This document shows positions 51,246-60,414 of a stretch of 64,000 nt of DNA, in pieces; within the stretch, counting starts at the first letter, position 1; each line of letters opens with the position of its first letter. The stretch lies in assembly GCA_029945945.1 (NCBI GenBank), contig JAQSDM010000011.1:248001-312000 (forward strand), given 5' to 3'. The notes beneath the pieces were generated by a model. That model saw only the letters and a program-made list of their open reading frames with translations, was not told the origin of the DNA and searched no databases. The DNA is from Algoriphagus sp. GTDB taxonomy: Bacteria > Bacteroidota > Bacteroidia > Cytophagales > Cyclobacteriaceae. The position numbers and the translations under genes were made by a program.

Positions 51246-54212
51246 ATGCAAAACAAAGGTGTCATTGTGTTTTTGACAGTCCTTATTACAGGTCTCTGCC
51301 TGTACTACCTGTCATTCACATTTGTATCAAACAACGTTCAGAAAAAAGCTGATGCTTATGCAACTGACGCAAGCGGCAAAGTCGATTTTGTCAAAAGAAG
51401 AACCTATTTGGACTCTGTCTGGAGACAGCCGGTTTACAACTTCCTTGGAGCCGATTTTACCTATCAGGAAATAAAGGAAACTGAACTGGGTCTTGGTCTT
51501 GACCTTCAGGGCGGGATGCATGTGACGTTGGCTGTTTCTCCTGTGGAAATCGTCAAAGGTCTTGCTGGTAATCCAAAAGACGAAGGCTTTAACAAATCAG
51601 TGGATGAAGCAAAAGAACTTGCCAAGACTTCCAATGATAAGTATGTAAATCTGTTTTACGCTTCCTGGAAGAAAAACAATCCGGGCAAAAACCTGAGCAC
51701 TGTTTTCGCTACGGCAGCTAACAGAGGCAGAATTTCTTTGGAATCTACAGATTCAGAAATCCTCGACATCATCGATACAGAAGTTGAAAATGCCATCGAG
51801 CGTTCATTCAACATCCTGAGAACTCGTATTGACCGTTTCGGAACTTCACAGCCAAACATCCAGAGAATCCAGGGTTCAGGTCGTATTCAGATCGAACTTC
51901 CGGGTGTAGACAATCAGGAGCGTGTAAGAAACTTGCTTCAGGGAGTTGCAAAGCTTCAATTCTGGGAAGTTGCTGAATTGAATGAGATTGGCGGTTCTTT
52001 GGAAGCGATCAATACTGCATGGCTGGCTGAGCAAGCTAATACGCCTGCAGCTGCAGATACTACTTCAACTGAAATCCTTACTACTGAGGATTCTCTAAGA
52101 AATGCCCTTGAGAAGCAGTTGGAACAGATCGATCCTACTAATCCAAATGCAGGAACTTCGCCTATTTTCTCTCTGATCCGATCAGATTACGGTTTGGCTT
52201 ACGATATCAAGGATACTTTGGCAATCAACAGAATCCTTAACAGAGATGATTACAAGGCATTTTTACCAAAAGACATCAAGTTACTTTGGGGTGTTAAGCC
52301 GGTAAAAGCAACCGACGGAGCTGAAATCCTGGAGCTTTATGCTATCAAAACTAACAGAGGAACTGATCAGGCTCCTTTGGAAGGTGATGTAGTGACAGAT
52401 GCTCGTCAGACGTTGGATCAAACTTCTCGACCAGCTGTATCCATGCAAATGAATGCAGAAGGTGCAAGAAAATGGAGAAAACTTACTGCAGACAACACAG
52501 GCCGAAGAATCGCTGTAGTTCTTGATGACTATGTTTACACAGCCCCTGTTGTAAACGGAGAAATCCCTACAGGTCAGTCTGAAATTTCAGGAAACTTCAC
52601 TCTTCTGGAAGCTCAGGATTTGGCCAATATTCTGAAATCAGGTTCACTTCCTGCCCCAACTCAAATCGTAGAAGAAAGCATCATCGGCCCAACTTTGGGT
52701 AAAGAAGCTCAAAGCCAGGGTATCTTTTCCATGATTGCAGGTTTGCTGATCGTGGTAGTATTCATGGTAGCATATTATGCTAAAGGTGGTTTGATCGCTA
52801 CTGCTGCATTGATATTTAACATCTTCTTCATCCTTGGTATTTTGGCCCAGCTGACTACCGCATTGACCTTGCCTGGTATTGCAGGTATCGTATTGACTAT
52901 GGGTATGTCGATTGATGCGAACGTTCTGATTTTCGAACGTATCAGAGAAGAACTTCGAAATGGAATGGGCCTTTTGAATGCCATCCATGCGGGTTATGAC
53001 AGAGCATTCAGTGCGATTTTGGATGGTAACGTGACCACATTCCTGGTAGGTGCGATCTTATTTGCACTAGGTCAGGGTCCTGTCAAGGGCTTTGCGATCG
53101 TATTGATGATCGGTATTGCTTCATCCTTCTTCACAGCGGTATTTATTACAAGAGTAATCTTGTCATGGATGACAGCTAAAAAGGGAGATGCAAGCTCCGT
53201 AAGCTTCGAAACTCCATTTGCAAGAAATGGTCTTAGCTCTTTGAGCATCGATTTCTTGGGAAAAAGAAAAATCGCTTACATAATCTCAACCAGTATTATT
53301 GTAATTGGACTTGCTATTGGCGCAGTCAATGGATTGAAATTCGGTGTAGACTTCACCGGTGGACGTTCCTACATCGTCGCTTTTGACCAGCCTGTAGTTG
53401 CATCCGATCTTAAAGTTGGACTGGACAATGAATTTGAAGGATCCGTGGAAGTGAAAACGTACGGTGGAAACAACGTCATGAAGGTCACTACTTCTTACCT
53501 GATCAATGAAGATGATGATGCGTCCAACAAAGAAGTTGAAGCCAAAGTAAAAGAAGGAATCGCTTCTGTTACCGGTTTTGCATTATCAGAAGACCCGGCA
53601 ACCATAGGTGCAAATCAATTTGCGATCACAGGTTCATCTAAAGTAGGCGCAACCGTGGCAGATGACATAAAGGCGTCTTCATTGGAAGCAATGATTGTAG
53701 CGCTAATTGCCATCTTCTTGTACATCCTTGCGAGATTCAGAAACTGGAGATTCTCTTTGGCCGCCATCGTAGCCTTGGTTCACGATACCTTGTTTGTGGT
53801 TGCAGCGTTTGCGATTGCCAGCTTGTTCGGAGCAAATTTCGAGATCGACCAGGTGTTCATCGCAGCGATATTGACTGTAATCGGTTATTCAATCAATGAC
53901 ACGGTAATCATCTTTGACCGTATCAGAGAAAACATCCAAAACCGAGGAACTCATAAACTGCTAAAAGTATTCAATGATGCAATCAATGAAACATTGAGCA
54001 GAACCCTGATCACATCTTTTACTACATTAATCGTGGTGATTGTATTGTTGTTCTTTGGGGGTGAAGTATTGAGAGGTTTCTCTTTTGCGCTGTTTGTTGG
54101 TATTGGTGTGGGTACTTATTCATCAATCTACATCGCTACACCGATTGTGGTGGATTTGATGAAGAAGGAATTGGAGCACGAAGCTACACTGGTAGCTGAA
54201 GCAAAAAAATAA
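51246..54212 (+). CDS. secDF: Fused protein-export factor SecDF
   Basis: 988-residue fusion of SecD and SecF that uses the proton gradient to help preproteins leave the Sec channel. SecD part: TM1, then GLGLDLQGGMHVTLAV near 85, a periplasmic P1 domain (RFGTSQPNIQRIQGSGRIQIELPGV), and TM2-6 with GIVLTMGMSIDANVLIFERIREE. SecF part: TM7 near 675, GLKFGVDFTGGRSYIVAF and IAAILTVIGYSINDTVIIFDRIRENIQ near 885. The fusion, common in Bacteroidota, is intact and in frame. A strong terminator follows. Confidence 0.97.
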   Translation: MQNKGVIVFLTVLITGLCLYYLSFTFVSNNVQKKADAYATDASGKVDFVKRRTYLDSVWRQPVYNFLGADFTYQEIKETELGLGLDLQGGMHVTLAVSPVEIVKGLAGNPKDEGFNKSVDEAKELAKTSNDKYVNLFYASWKKNNPGKNLSTVFATAANRGRISLESTDSEILDIIDTEVENAIERSFNILRTRIDRFGTSQPNIQRIQGSGRIQIELPGVDNQERVRNLLQGVAKLQFWEVAELNEIGGSLEAINTAWLAEQANTPAAADTTSTEILTTEDSLRNALEKQLEQIDPTNPNAGTSPIFSLIRSDYGLAYDIKDTLAINRILNRDDYKAFLPKDIKLLWGVKPVKATDGAEILELYAIKTNRGTDQAPLEGDVVTDARQTLDQTSRPAVSMQMNAEGARKWRKLTADNTGRRIAVVLDDYVYTAPVVNGEIPTGQSEISGNFTLLEAQDLANILKSGSLPAPTQIVEESIIGPTLGKEAQSQGIFSMIAGLLIVVVFMVAYYAKGGLIATAALIFNIFFILGILAQLTTALTLPGIAGIVLTMGMSIDANVLIFERIREELRNGMGLLNAIHAGYDRAFSAILDGNVTTFLVGAILFALGQGPVKGFAIVLMIGIASSFFTAVFITRVILSWMTAKKGDASSVSFETPFARNGLSSLSIDFLGKRKIAYIISTSIIVIGLAIGAVNGLKFGVDFTGGRSYIVAFDQPVVASDLKVGLDNEFEGSVEVKTYGGNNVMKVTTSYLINEDDDASNKEVEAKVKEGIASVTGFALSEDPATIGANQFAITGSSKVGATVADDIKASSLEAMIVALIAIFLYILARFRNWRFSLAAIVALVHDTLFVVAAFAIASLFGANFEIDQVFIAAILTVIGYSINDTVIIFDRIRENIQNRGTHKLLKVFNDAINETLSRTLITSFTTLIVVIVLLFFGGEVLRGFSFALFVGIGVGTYSSIYIATPIVVDLMKKELEHEATLVAEAKK

Positions 54213-54235
54213 GCTGATCTTTTTCTTAATTATTG

Positions 54236-54270
54236 AAAGAGGCGGGAGTAATCTCGCCTCTTTTTTTTTC
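54236..54270 (+). terminator. Terminator after secDF
   Basis: AGAGGCGGGA, a 4-base loop and TCTCGCCTCT, then nine T: a near-perfect rho-independent terminator 25 nt after the stop. Confidence 0.93.
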
Positions 54271-54347
54271 TGTAATTGGGAAAAAACCTATCTTTTCAGA
54301 CAATACTTAATTTTTAAAATCTCACATTTTAAACCACCTTTTAAAAA

Positions 54348-54722
54348 ATGAAAATCAGCAAGCAAGATTTCCTGGACATGCAGGCCAAGTACATGAAAGA
54401 AGTGAAAAAGGGGAAACCCGGAAAAAACAAAACAACCGATATAACCGATCAGACAGATTGGATTTTTTTTGACCGGGAAACACTCGAAAATATCCTGGCA
54501 CAAGCAGATAAGGATCCAAAAAAAGGAGGAATCAAGTTTTATTTGACGGAGTACACTGAAGAAACAGCCTCCACAATTCACCCTGAAAATCCTGAAACAT
54601 ATGTTGGACGATTGGCCTTGGTACTTTCTCCCGTTACCTCAGAAAGTGTAGAAATCACTGGAGCGGATGGAGATGGAAACTATTACAATAAAGGTGTTGC
54701 TTGCCCGCCAACTTGTCAGTAA
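54348..54722 (+). CDS. Small soluble protein with C-terminal Cys motif, head of a signalling cassette
   Basis: 124 residues, no signal. It opens MKISKQDFLDMQAKYMKEV, a short amphipathic helix, has a Lys/Gly/Thr linker and a folded part (GGIKFYLTEYTEE; YVGRLALVLSPVT), and ends in CPPTCQ. I have seen unnamed small Bacteroidota proteins with a similar start and a CPPxC end, but cannot cite a family. It overlaps the next gene by 22 nt, so it belongs to the cassette and may be its signal-binding or adaptor component. Function unknown. Confidence 0.75.
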   Translation: MKISKQDFLDMQAKYMKEVKKGKPGKNKTTDITDQTDWIFFDRETLENILAQADKDPKKGGIKFYLTEYTEETASTIHPENPETYVGRLALVLSPVTSESVEITGADGDGNYYNKGVACPPTCQ

Positions 54723-55495
54723 ACCGACTGAATGTGCTAATTGAATACTTTCAAAAGACTTTAAATCTTCCTTATTTCATTCTGATAAATCTTTTGGGGA
54801 TTTTGGTTTTGATTGCCTTTCTAGCTTTGCCTAAAGAGAAAAAGAAAAAACCAGAATTCCTTTTAGCTTTTGTATTTGTGATACTTTTAACTTTTTACGA
54901 AAATTTTGCCTATTATCTTATTGTAGATAAAAAGCTCAATGAGTTTTTTCACGGACTGATCACCGATACACCTTTTCAGGGATGGAATCTCTGGGTTTTC
55001 AATCTATTCAACGATCAGCTTTCCAAAATCCTTTTGCTCATGGTTATTTTGGTTAATGTCTACGGAAAGACTCGCAGGCTGGCATTAAAAATAACTATTT
55101 TATTATTCTGCCTATCCTGCTTTTTTCTTCAACTTTTGGGGATAGAGCCCCTTTACAGTTTCCAAACAATAATTTATTTAATTGGGAATTCTGCTTTAAT
55201 TGTGGCTTGTGGATTATACTTCGTCGATCTGCTCTCACATGAGAAGCACCTTGACACTAACCCACTGAAGTCCTGGAGCTTCTGGTCCATTACCCTAATC
55301 CTATTCGAAAGTACGGTGGTTTTCCTGGCTGACATAGCCTATTCCTACCTGGCTTTCAATAATGTGGAATTATATAATTTTTTTAATTTAGTTTCCCAAG
55401 TTCTTTATGTCCTATTGATTATAGTGTTGGTATTTACAATTGTCTCAGAAATATTTTTTGAATTCTTTAAAGCCAAACTAGACCATGACACCTGA
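54701..55495 (+). CDS. Multi-pass membrane protein of the signalling cassette
   Basis: 264 residues beginning at a TTG that overlaps the preceding gene; a downstream start is possible. About seven membrane helices: FILINLLGILVLIAFLAL, FLLAFVFVILLTFYENFAYYLIV, ILLLMVILVNVYG, ITILLFCLSCFFLQLLG and three more, with small charged loops. No kinase motif. It resembles the 7TM sensor modules that pair with separate kinases, and overlaps the kinase gene by 11 nt. It is probably the sensory input or a partner of the kinase. Confidence 0.72.
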   Translation: MPANLSVNRLNVLIEYFQKTLNLPYFILINLLGILVLIAFLALPKEKKKKPEFLLAFVFVILLTFYENFAYYLIVDKKLNEFFHGLITDTPFQGWNLWVFNLFNDQLSKILLLMVILVNVYGKTRRLALKITILLFCLSCFFLQLLGIEPLYSFQTIIYLIGNSALIVACGLYFVDLLSHEKHLDTNPLKSWSFWSITLILFESTVVFLADIAYSYLAFNNVELYNFFNLVSQVLYVLLIIVLVFTIVSEIFFEFFKAKLDHDT

Positions 55496-56240
55496 GGAAA
55501 ACCAAATCACTTTTATTTTATTTGCAGGTGCTTTTTTAGCAGCACTTATGGGGGTATTCGTTGTGGCAATGGTTGTGCTCCATCGTCAACGGCAAATCCA
55601 AAACCGCCAGAAACTGGATCAAATAAAAACCGAACATGAGAAAACCTTGCTCAATATCGAAAATGAAATTCAGCAGGAAACCCTCTCTCACATTGGAAGA
55701 GAACTACATGATAACATTGGCCAATTACTATCGCTTGCCAAATTGAACTTTGGTTCGGCCAAGCCCGAAAAACAATCTGAAGGCAAAGTAATCCTCAATC
55801 AAATCATCAAAGAAGTTCGCGGACTTTCCAAAACACTTAATATCGACTGGGTGGAATCAATCTCCCTCGATGACTTTTTCAATCAGGAATTAGGAAAAAT
55901 ACAAGCTACCGGATTTTGCAAAACCTCTTTGGAAAATAACTTGGAAGATTTCGACCTCACCAAAGATCAAAAACTGGTTTTAATCCGGGTCACTCAGGAA
56001 TGTCTCAATAATGCCCTCAAACACGCTTCTCCTGAAAAGATAGAAGTGAAAATCTACCAGAATGGAAAAGGAAAGGTCATCCGGATAATCGATGACGGAA
56101 AAGGATTTGATCAAACTGTCCAATCAACTGGAAGCGGCATGACAAATCTGAAAAAACGAATGGAAACCATCGGAGGTGAGTTCCAACTGACATCTGTCGT
56201 CGGAAAAGGAACGGATATCAAACTCTTATTGCCAATCTGA
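55485..56240 (+). CDS. Sensor histidine kinase, NarL/UhpB class
   Basis: 251 residues with one N-terminal membrane helix (ILFAGAFLAALMGVFVVAMVVL), a coiled-coil linker and HisKA_3: HIGRELHDNIGQLLSLAKLNF holds the phospho-acceptor His near residue 75. The ATPase part has the N box QECLNNALKHASPEKIEV, the G1 box DDGKGFD and TGSGMTNLKKRMETIGGEF. The sensory part must lie in the neighbouring membrane protein because none is fused. It is 38 nt before the response regulator. Confidence 0.92.
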   Translation: MTPEENQITFILFAGAFLAALMGVFVVAMVVLHRQRQIQNRQKLDQIKTEHEKTLLNIENEIQQETLSHIGRELHDNIGQLLSLAKLNFGSAKPEKQSEGKVILNQIIKEVRGLSKTLNIDWVESISLDDFFNQELGKIQATGFCKTSLENNLEDFDLTKDQKLVLIRVTQECLNNALKHASPEKIEVKIYQNGKGKVIRIIDDGKGFDQTVQSTGSGMTNLKKRMETIGGEFQLTSVVGKGTDIKLLLPI

Positions 56241-56278
56241 TATTTAGCATTTACTTTAGATTTCATTCACCACCTACC

Positions 56279-56905
56279 ATGATCCGAATAGCCCTTGCCG
56301 ATGACCACACCCTTTTTGCAAAAGGCATCGAGGGTATTCTTGAGGAACATGAAGATTTACAGATTCTCGGCCTGTTCCCGAATGGAAAGGAATTAATCGA
56401 TTTCCTGCCAGGAAACGATGTAGATGTGGTCCTGACCGATCTCAATATGCCGATTTTAGATGGTTTTGGGGTTTTGGATACCTGCAAAAAGAATTTCCCC
56501 CAAGTCAAATTAGTCGTGCTTTCTATGTACGATGATGAGAAAATCTACAGGAATTGTCTTCAGAAAGGTGCCGACGCTTTTATCCTTAAAGATGCTGATC
56601 CGGATGAATTAGTCTTTACCATTCATGAAGTTTTCGAAGGAAGGCACGTCCAGAATTTTGCCCGGGTTATTCAGCAAGCCAATCAGGATAATTTTTACGA
56701 TTCTTTCCGGGTCAAATACAAGCTTTCCCGCAGGGAGGTAGAAATCATGCGAATGATCAAGGATGGAATCCTCAACAAAGACATCGCCAAAGAGCTTAGT
56801 CTCAGCATCCAAACGGTGGAAACACACCGAAAAAACATCTACCTTAAATTACAAATCTCTTCCCGCATTGAGCTGGTCAATAAGGCCAATGAAATGAACT
56901 TTTGA
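56279..56905 (+). CDS. LuxR/NarL-type response regulator
   Basis: 208 residues: receiver domain (MIRIALADDHTLFAKGIEGIL with acidic pocket; phospho-acceptor Asp in VVLTDLNMP near residue 56; Lys in AFILKDADPDE) and a C-terminal LuxR helix-turn-helix (KYKLSRREVEIMRMIKDGILNKDIAKELSLSIQTVETHRKNIYLKL). It is the output partner of the kinase upstream and binds DNA; the target is not known. Confidence 0.94.
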   Translation: MIRIALADDHTLFAKGIEGILEEHEDLQILGLFPNGKELIDFLPGNDVDVVLTDLNMPILDGFGVLDTCKKNFPQVKLVVLSMYDDEKIYRNCLQKGADAFILKDADPDELVFTIHEVFEGRHVQNFARVIQQANQDNFYDSFRVKYKLSRREVEIMRMIKDGILNKDIAKELSLSIQTVETHRKNIYLKLQISSRIELVNKANEMNF

Positions 56906-56909
56906 CCCC

Positions 56910-57956
56910 ATGAAAACTCCCATTCGCACCGCGCTCGTAGGCTACGGATCAGTCGCCGAAAAAATGCATGCCCCTTTGATTGATGTTTGTCCGGATCTGG
57001 ATTTTATCGGAGTGGTGGAGCGAAATGGCAATCGCTGTCAGGATAAATATTCGGGCGTCACAACTTTTCGAAGTCTGGATGAATTGCTAGAAGCTGATGT
57101 AGCAGATTTGATTGCCATCACTACGCCAAATGAGTTTCATTTTCCCATGGCAAAGCAATGCCTGCTTGCAGGAAAACACATTGTGGTGGATAAGCCGGTA
57201 ACTATTTTCTCCCGTGAAGCGGAAGAATTGGAATCCTTGGCGAAAGAGAAAAATCTGATCTGTTCGGTATTTCATAATCGGAGATACGATGGCGATATCA
57301 TGACATTGCAGCAACTGATCGCGGAAAACACCCTGGGTGATCTGGTTTATCTCGAGTCGCATTTTGATCGGTTCAGACCAATTGTATCTGAAAACTGGAG
57401 AGAAAAGGAAGTTCCCGGAAATGGGATCACTTACGATCTCGGATCTCATCTGATCGATCAGGTGGTTTTACTTTTTGGTGTGCCCGACTCTATACTGGCA
57501 GACATTCGGAAACAGCGCAAAGGCGCAGTTGCAGACGATCATTTCGATATTATCCTTTTTTATCCCGGGTTCAAGGCGAGATTAACCGCCGGAGTTTTGG
57601 TTAATGCTCCGACTCCGAAGTATTTGCTTTTGGGAGAAAAAGGTTCCTATCAGAAGTTTGGCCTGGATGTACAGGAGCAAGCTTTTAAGGATGGCAAAAG
57701 ACCGGAAGGAGAAAACTGGGGTGTGGAACCTGCGGAAAATTGGGGGAAATTATTCCTCAGTTCTGAGACTGTTCCCTATCCGACTTTGAATGGAGATTAC
57801 CGGATTTTTTATCAAAATGTAGCCGATGCCATTTCAAAAGGCTCTCCGCTCGAGGTTACTATAGATCAGACCATTACCGTTTTGAAGTTGATTGAGGCTG
57901 CATTTCTGAGTAACAAACTGGGGAGAAAAATCCTGAGACCGGAAGGAAATTGGTAA
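56910..57956 (+). CDS. Gfo/Idh/MocA family oxidoreductase
   Basis: 348 residues. N-terminal Rossmann fold: IRTALVGYGSVAEKMHAPLIDV near residue 5, then ITTPNEFHFPMAKQCLLAGKHIVVDKPVT near 70 with the conserved EKP-like DKP motif. The C-terminal substrate domain shows FHNRRYDGDIMTLQQLI and GNGITYDLGSHLIDQVVLLFG with the catalytic Asp/His (LGSHLIDQ). Acts on sugar or sugar-acid NAD(P)-dependent oxidations; the substrate is unknown. Starts 4 nt after the response regulator, so co-transcription is likely. Confidence 0.9.
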   Translation: MKTPIRTALVGYGSVAEKMHAPLIDVCPDLDFIGVVERNGNRCQDKYSGVTTFRSLDELLEADVADLIAITTPNEFHFPMAKQCLLAGKHIVVDKPVTIFSREAEELESLAKEKNLICSVFHNRRYDGDIMTLQQLIAENTLGDLVYLESHFDRFRPIVSENWREKEVPGNGITYDLGSHLIDQVVLLFGVPDSILADIRKQRKGAVADDHFDIILFYPGFKARLTAGVLVNAPTPKYLLLGEKGSYQKFGLDVQEQAFKDGKRPEGENWGVEPAENWGKLFLSSETVPYPTLNGDYRIFYQNVADAISKGSPLEVTIDQTITVLKLIEAAFLSNKLGRKILRPEGNW

Positions 57957-58017
57957 TTCAGGGGAATTCTGGCCTCAGATTTGGTTGGTAATGAGCAAAA
58001 CCAACAAGTTTACTATC

Positions 58018-58458
58018 ATGAAAAAAGTATTATTGATTGCCCTTTTTCTAGTAGGGGGTATAACCGTCTCTCAAGCTCAAGTCAGTGCAGGTATTAATTT
58101 TCAAAATACTCGAACTTTCATCACTGTCGGTACCGATCCGGATAAAGAATTCTTTGGAGAAGGTCGATTGGGTCTAGGAAGCAACATAGGATTGGAATTG
58201 ATGGGTGGATATAATTTTGTCAGGAAGAGTGAAGTCAACGCCTATGTCGGGGCAGCTCTTGGCCTTTTTGGAGACTATAACCGGAATAAAGACTATGACC
58301 ACGATGATGATGTTTATTTTGCAATTCCTTTTGGTGTGCTGATCAAACCTTTCAGTACGAAAAACTTTGGATTTTTGATTGAAGCAGCCCCGGTTTTCGC
58401 CAGTAATCACGATAGCTACCTTCGAGGTGGAATAGGATTTAAGTACACATTCAGGTAA
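58018..58458 (+). CDS. Small outer-membrane beta-barrel protein
   Basis: 146 residues from MKKVLLIALFLVGG, with a signal peptide cut near SQAQ. The mature part alternates aromatic and polar residues in strands (GINFQNTRTFITV, GSNIGLELMGGYNF, AYVGAALGLFG, PFGVLIKPF) and ends GGIGFKYTFR, the closing-Phe pattern of outer-membrane barrels. Roughly eight strands fit the length. The track start adds 11 residues that would disrupt the signal. No partner is evident. Confidence 0.82.
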   Translation: MKKVLLIALFLVGGITVSQAQVSAGINFQNTRTFITVGTDPDKEFFGEGRLGLGSNIGLELMGGYNFVRKSEVNAYVGAALGLFGDYNRNKDYDHDDDVYFAIPFGVLIKPFSTKNFGFLIEAAPVFASNHDSYLRGGIGFKYTFR

Positions 58459-58480
58459 TTCAATACATAAATTATTATCC

Positions 58481-58516
58481 AAGCCATATTTCCTCTCCGG
58501 AAGTATGGCTTTTTTG
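58481..58516 (+). terminator. Terminator after the barrel gene
   Basis: AAGCCATA with TATGGCTT around a 15-base loop, then TTTTTTG. Confidence 0.78.
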
Positions 58517-58588
58517 TTTTCGGATATAAAAGCCCCGATTTTGAATGAATTAGCTATTTTCATTCCCTCTCATATCAATTTGTTTCTT

Positions 58589-58596
58589 TAATTTTG
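58589..58596 (+). promoter_or_regulatory. glyQS -7 box TAATTTTG
   Basis: Exact TAnnTTTG ending 5 nt before the glyQS ATG, again a near-leaderless arrangement. Confidence 0.62.
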
Positions 58597-58601
58597 CCGC
58601 C

Positions 58602-60068
58602 ATGGCAAAAACTGAAACTCCTGCGGAAAACGCGCAACTGAAAGATATTATTTCCCATGCCAAAGAGTATGGCTTTGTGTACCCAAGTTCTGAAATCTAT
58701 GATGGCCTTCAGGCGGTTTATGATTACGGAGCGTATGGCGTAGAATTGAAAAACAACCTCAAGCGTCTTTGGTGGGAAACCATGACTCGCGTACAAGACA
58801 ATATCGTGGGAATAGATGCAGCAATTTTTATGCATCCTACGACGTGGAAAGCGTCAGGGCACGTGGACAGTTTCAACGATCCGATGATCGATAACAAAGA
58901 CAGCAAAAAGCGCTACCGTGCTGATGTATTGGTGGAAGAACACGCTGCAGTTATTGAAAGAGCCGGAGATCTCGAAAGAGCAAAATCCCTGACAGCTGCC
59001 CTTGCCAGAATGTTGGAAGCCGAAGACCTCGATGGCGTTCGCGATCTGATCACCAACGAAGGCATCAAATGCCCGATCAGCGGTACCAGCAACTGGACCG
59101 ATGTACGCCAATTTAACCTCATGTTTTCCACTCAGGTAGGTTCTGTCGCAGAAGATTCCTCCACGATTTACTTGCGCCCTGAGACAGCTCAGGGAATTTT
59201 TGTCAACTTCCTGAATATCCAGAAAACAGCCAGAATGAAGGTTCCTTTCGGAATCGCCCAGATTGGAAAAGCTTTCAGAAATGAAATCGTGGCGCGTCAG
59301 TTTATCTTCAGAATGCGGGAATTTGAACAGATGGAGATGCAATTCTTCATCCGTCCCGGCACTGAGATGGATTGGTATAAGTACTGGTCCGAAACCCGAA
59401 TGAAATGGCACTTGGCGCTGGGAACTCCGCCTGAAAAACTCAGAAAGCACGATCACGAGAAGCTTGCCCATTATGCCAATGCGGCAATGGATATCGAGTT
59501 TGACTTCCCGTTTGGATTCAAAGAAGTGGAAGGAATACACTCCAGAACTGACTTTGACCTAAAAAGCCACCAGGAATTCTCCAAGAAAAAGCAGCAATAC
59601 TTCGATCCGGAGATCAACCAGAATTACATCCCGTATGTAGTCGAGACCTCAATCGGTGCAGATCGTTTGTTCTTATTGACGCTTTGCAACGCATACACTG
59701 TAGAGGAAACTGAAGAGAAAAGCAGAACATTCCTGAAGCTTCACCCGGCAGTAGCCCCTGTGAAAGCTGCCATTCTTCCGATTGTGAAGAAGGACGGCTT
59801 GCCTGAGAAAGCACAGGAGATCGTACAAGCATTGAAGTACGATTTCAACATTATCTACGAAGATTCAGGATCTATCGGAAAGCGATATACCCGTCAGGAT
59901 CTGATCGGAACACCTTTCTGTATTGCAGTTGACCATCAGACGCTTGAAGACAACATGGTGACCATCCGTCACCGGGATACCACAGAGCAAGAGCGAGTTC
60001 CAATTTCAGAACTTCATGGAAGAATCACCGAGGCGACAAGCTTCAGAAGGATTTTCGAAAAGCTTTGA
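58602..60068 (+). CDS. glyQS: Glycyl-tRNA synthetase, alpha2 type (GlyQS)
   Basis: Charges tRNA-Gly. The 488-residue single-chain homodimer type: an N-terminal insert-bearing region (ELKNNLKRLWWETM), motif 1/2 area TAQGIFVNFLNIQKTARMKVPFGIAQIGKAFRNEI and RQFIFRMREFEQMEMQFF, and motif 3 PYVVETSIGADRLFLL near residue 345, then an anticodon-binding domain. This is the bacterial form also found in eukaryotes, unlike the GlyQ+GlyS type. Start ATG lies 5 nt after a promoter box. A terminator hairpin follows about 80 nt after the stop. Confidence 0.97.
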   Translation: MAKTETPAENAQLKDIISHAKEYGFVYPSSEIYDGLQAVYDYGAYGVELKNNLKRLWWETMTRVQDNIVGIDAAIFMHPTTWKASGHVDSFNDPMIDNKDSKKRYRADVLVEEHAAVIERAGDLERAKSLTAALARMLEAEDLDGVRDLITNEGIKCPISGTSNWTDVRQFNLMFSTQVGSVAEDSSTIYLRPETAQGIFVNFLNIQKTARMKVPFGIAQIGKAFRNEIVARQFIFRMREFEQMEMQFFIRPGTEMDWYKYWSETRMKWHLALGTPPEKLRKHDHEKLAHYANAAMDIEFDFPFGFKEVEGIHSRTDFDLKSHQEFSKKKQQYFDPEINQNYIPYVVETSIGADRLFLLTLCNAYTVEETEEKSRTFLKLHPAVAPVKAAILPIVKKDGLPEKAQEIVQALKYDFNIIYEDSGSIGKRYTRQDLIGTPFCIAVDHQTLEDNMVTIRHRDTTEQERVPISELHGRITEATSFRRIFEKL

Positions 60069-60143
60069 TGTTTTAGGTTGGAGGACCGATGTTAGATTCC
60101 TGTAACAATAGAGTAAAATAATTTTCTTTCGAAACCAAAAAAT

Positions 60144-60175
60144 CCAGCCGGAAGCATTCACTGCCGGCTTTTTTA
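60144..60175 (+). terminator. Terminator after glyQS
   Basis: AGCCGG with CCGGCT around an 11-base loop, followed by TTTTTTA. Confidence 0.75.
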
Positions 60176-60195
60176 TGTCTCTTCTCTTCGGGATT

Positions 60196-60296
60196 GGAAA
60201 TCCTACGATATAACCTCGGAATTGCAAATTCCGAGGAGAGGGGTCTTGCTGGCGCACCTGTGACACTGTTATTCAGAATTTGCAATTCCCGCTAGT
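60196..60296. repeat. REP-like palindromes, left cluster
   Basis: A 10-bp perfect stem with a 3-base loop (CCTCGGAATT, GCA, AATTCCGAGG; 60214-60236) sits in a 45-bp block (60196-60240) that recurs on the same strand at 61329-61373. A second, inverted GAATTTGCAATTC copy follows near 60275-60290. This fills most of the 346-base gap before the head-GIN gene; no gene is seen in it. Confidence 0.7.
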
Positions 60297-60414
60297 GAGT
60301 CAAATTTGGTTATGTAAATAAACCACTCCAGTAATAACTCTTATATTTATCCAGTTGCTTCTTAAGTCATATCTCTGAAAGCACTTTAATTTTCAACTCT
60401 AAAACTTCAACTTT

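Noticed and set aside
58854-59540. 228-aa minus ORF opposite glyQS
   Set aside because: It is an antisense shadow of a conserved synthetase.
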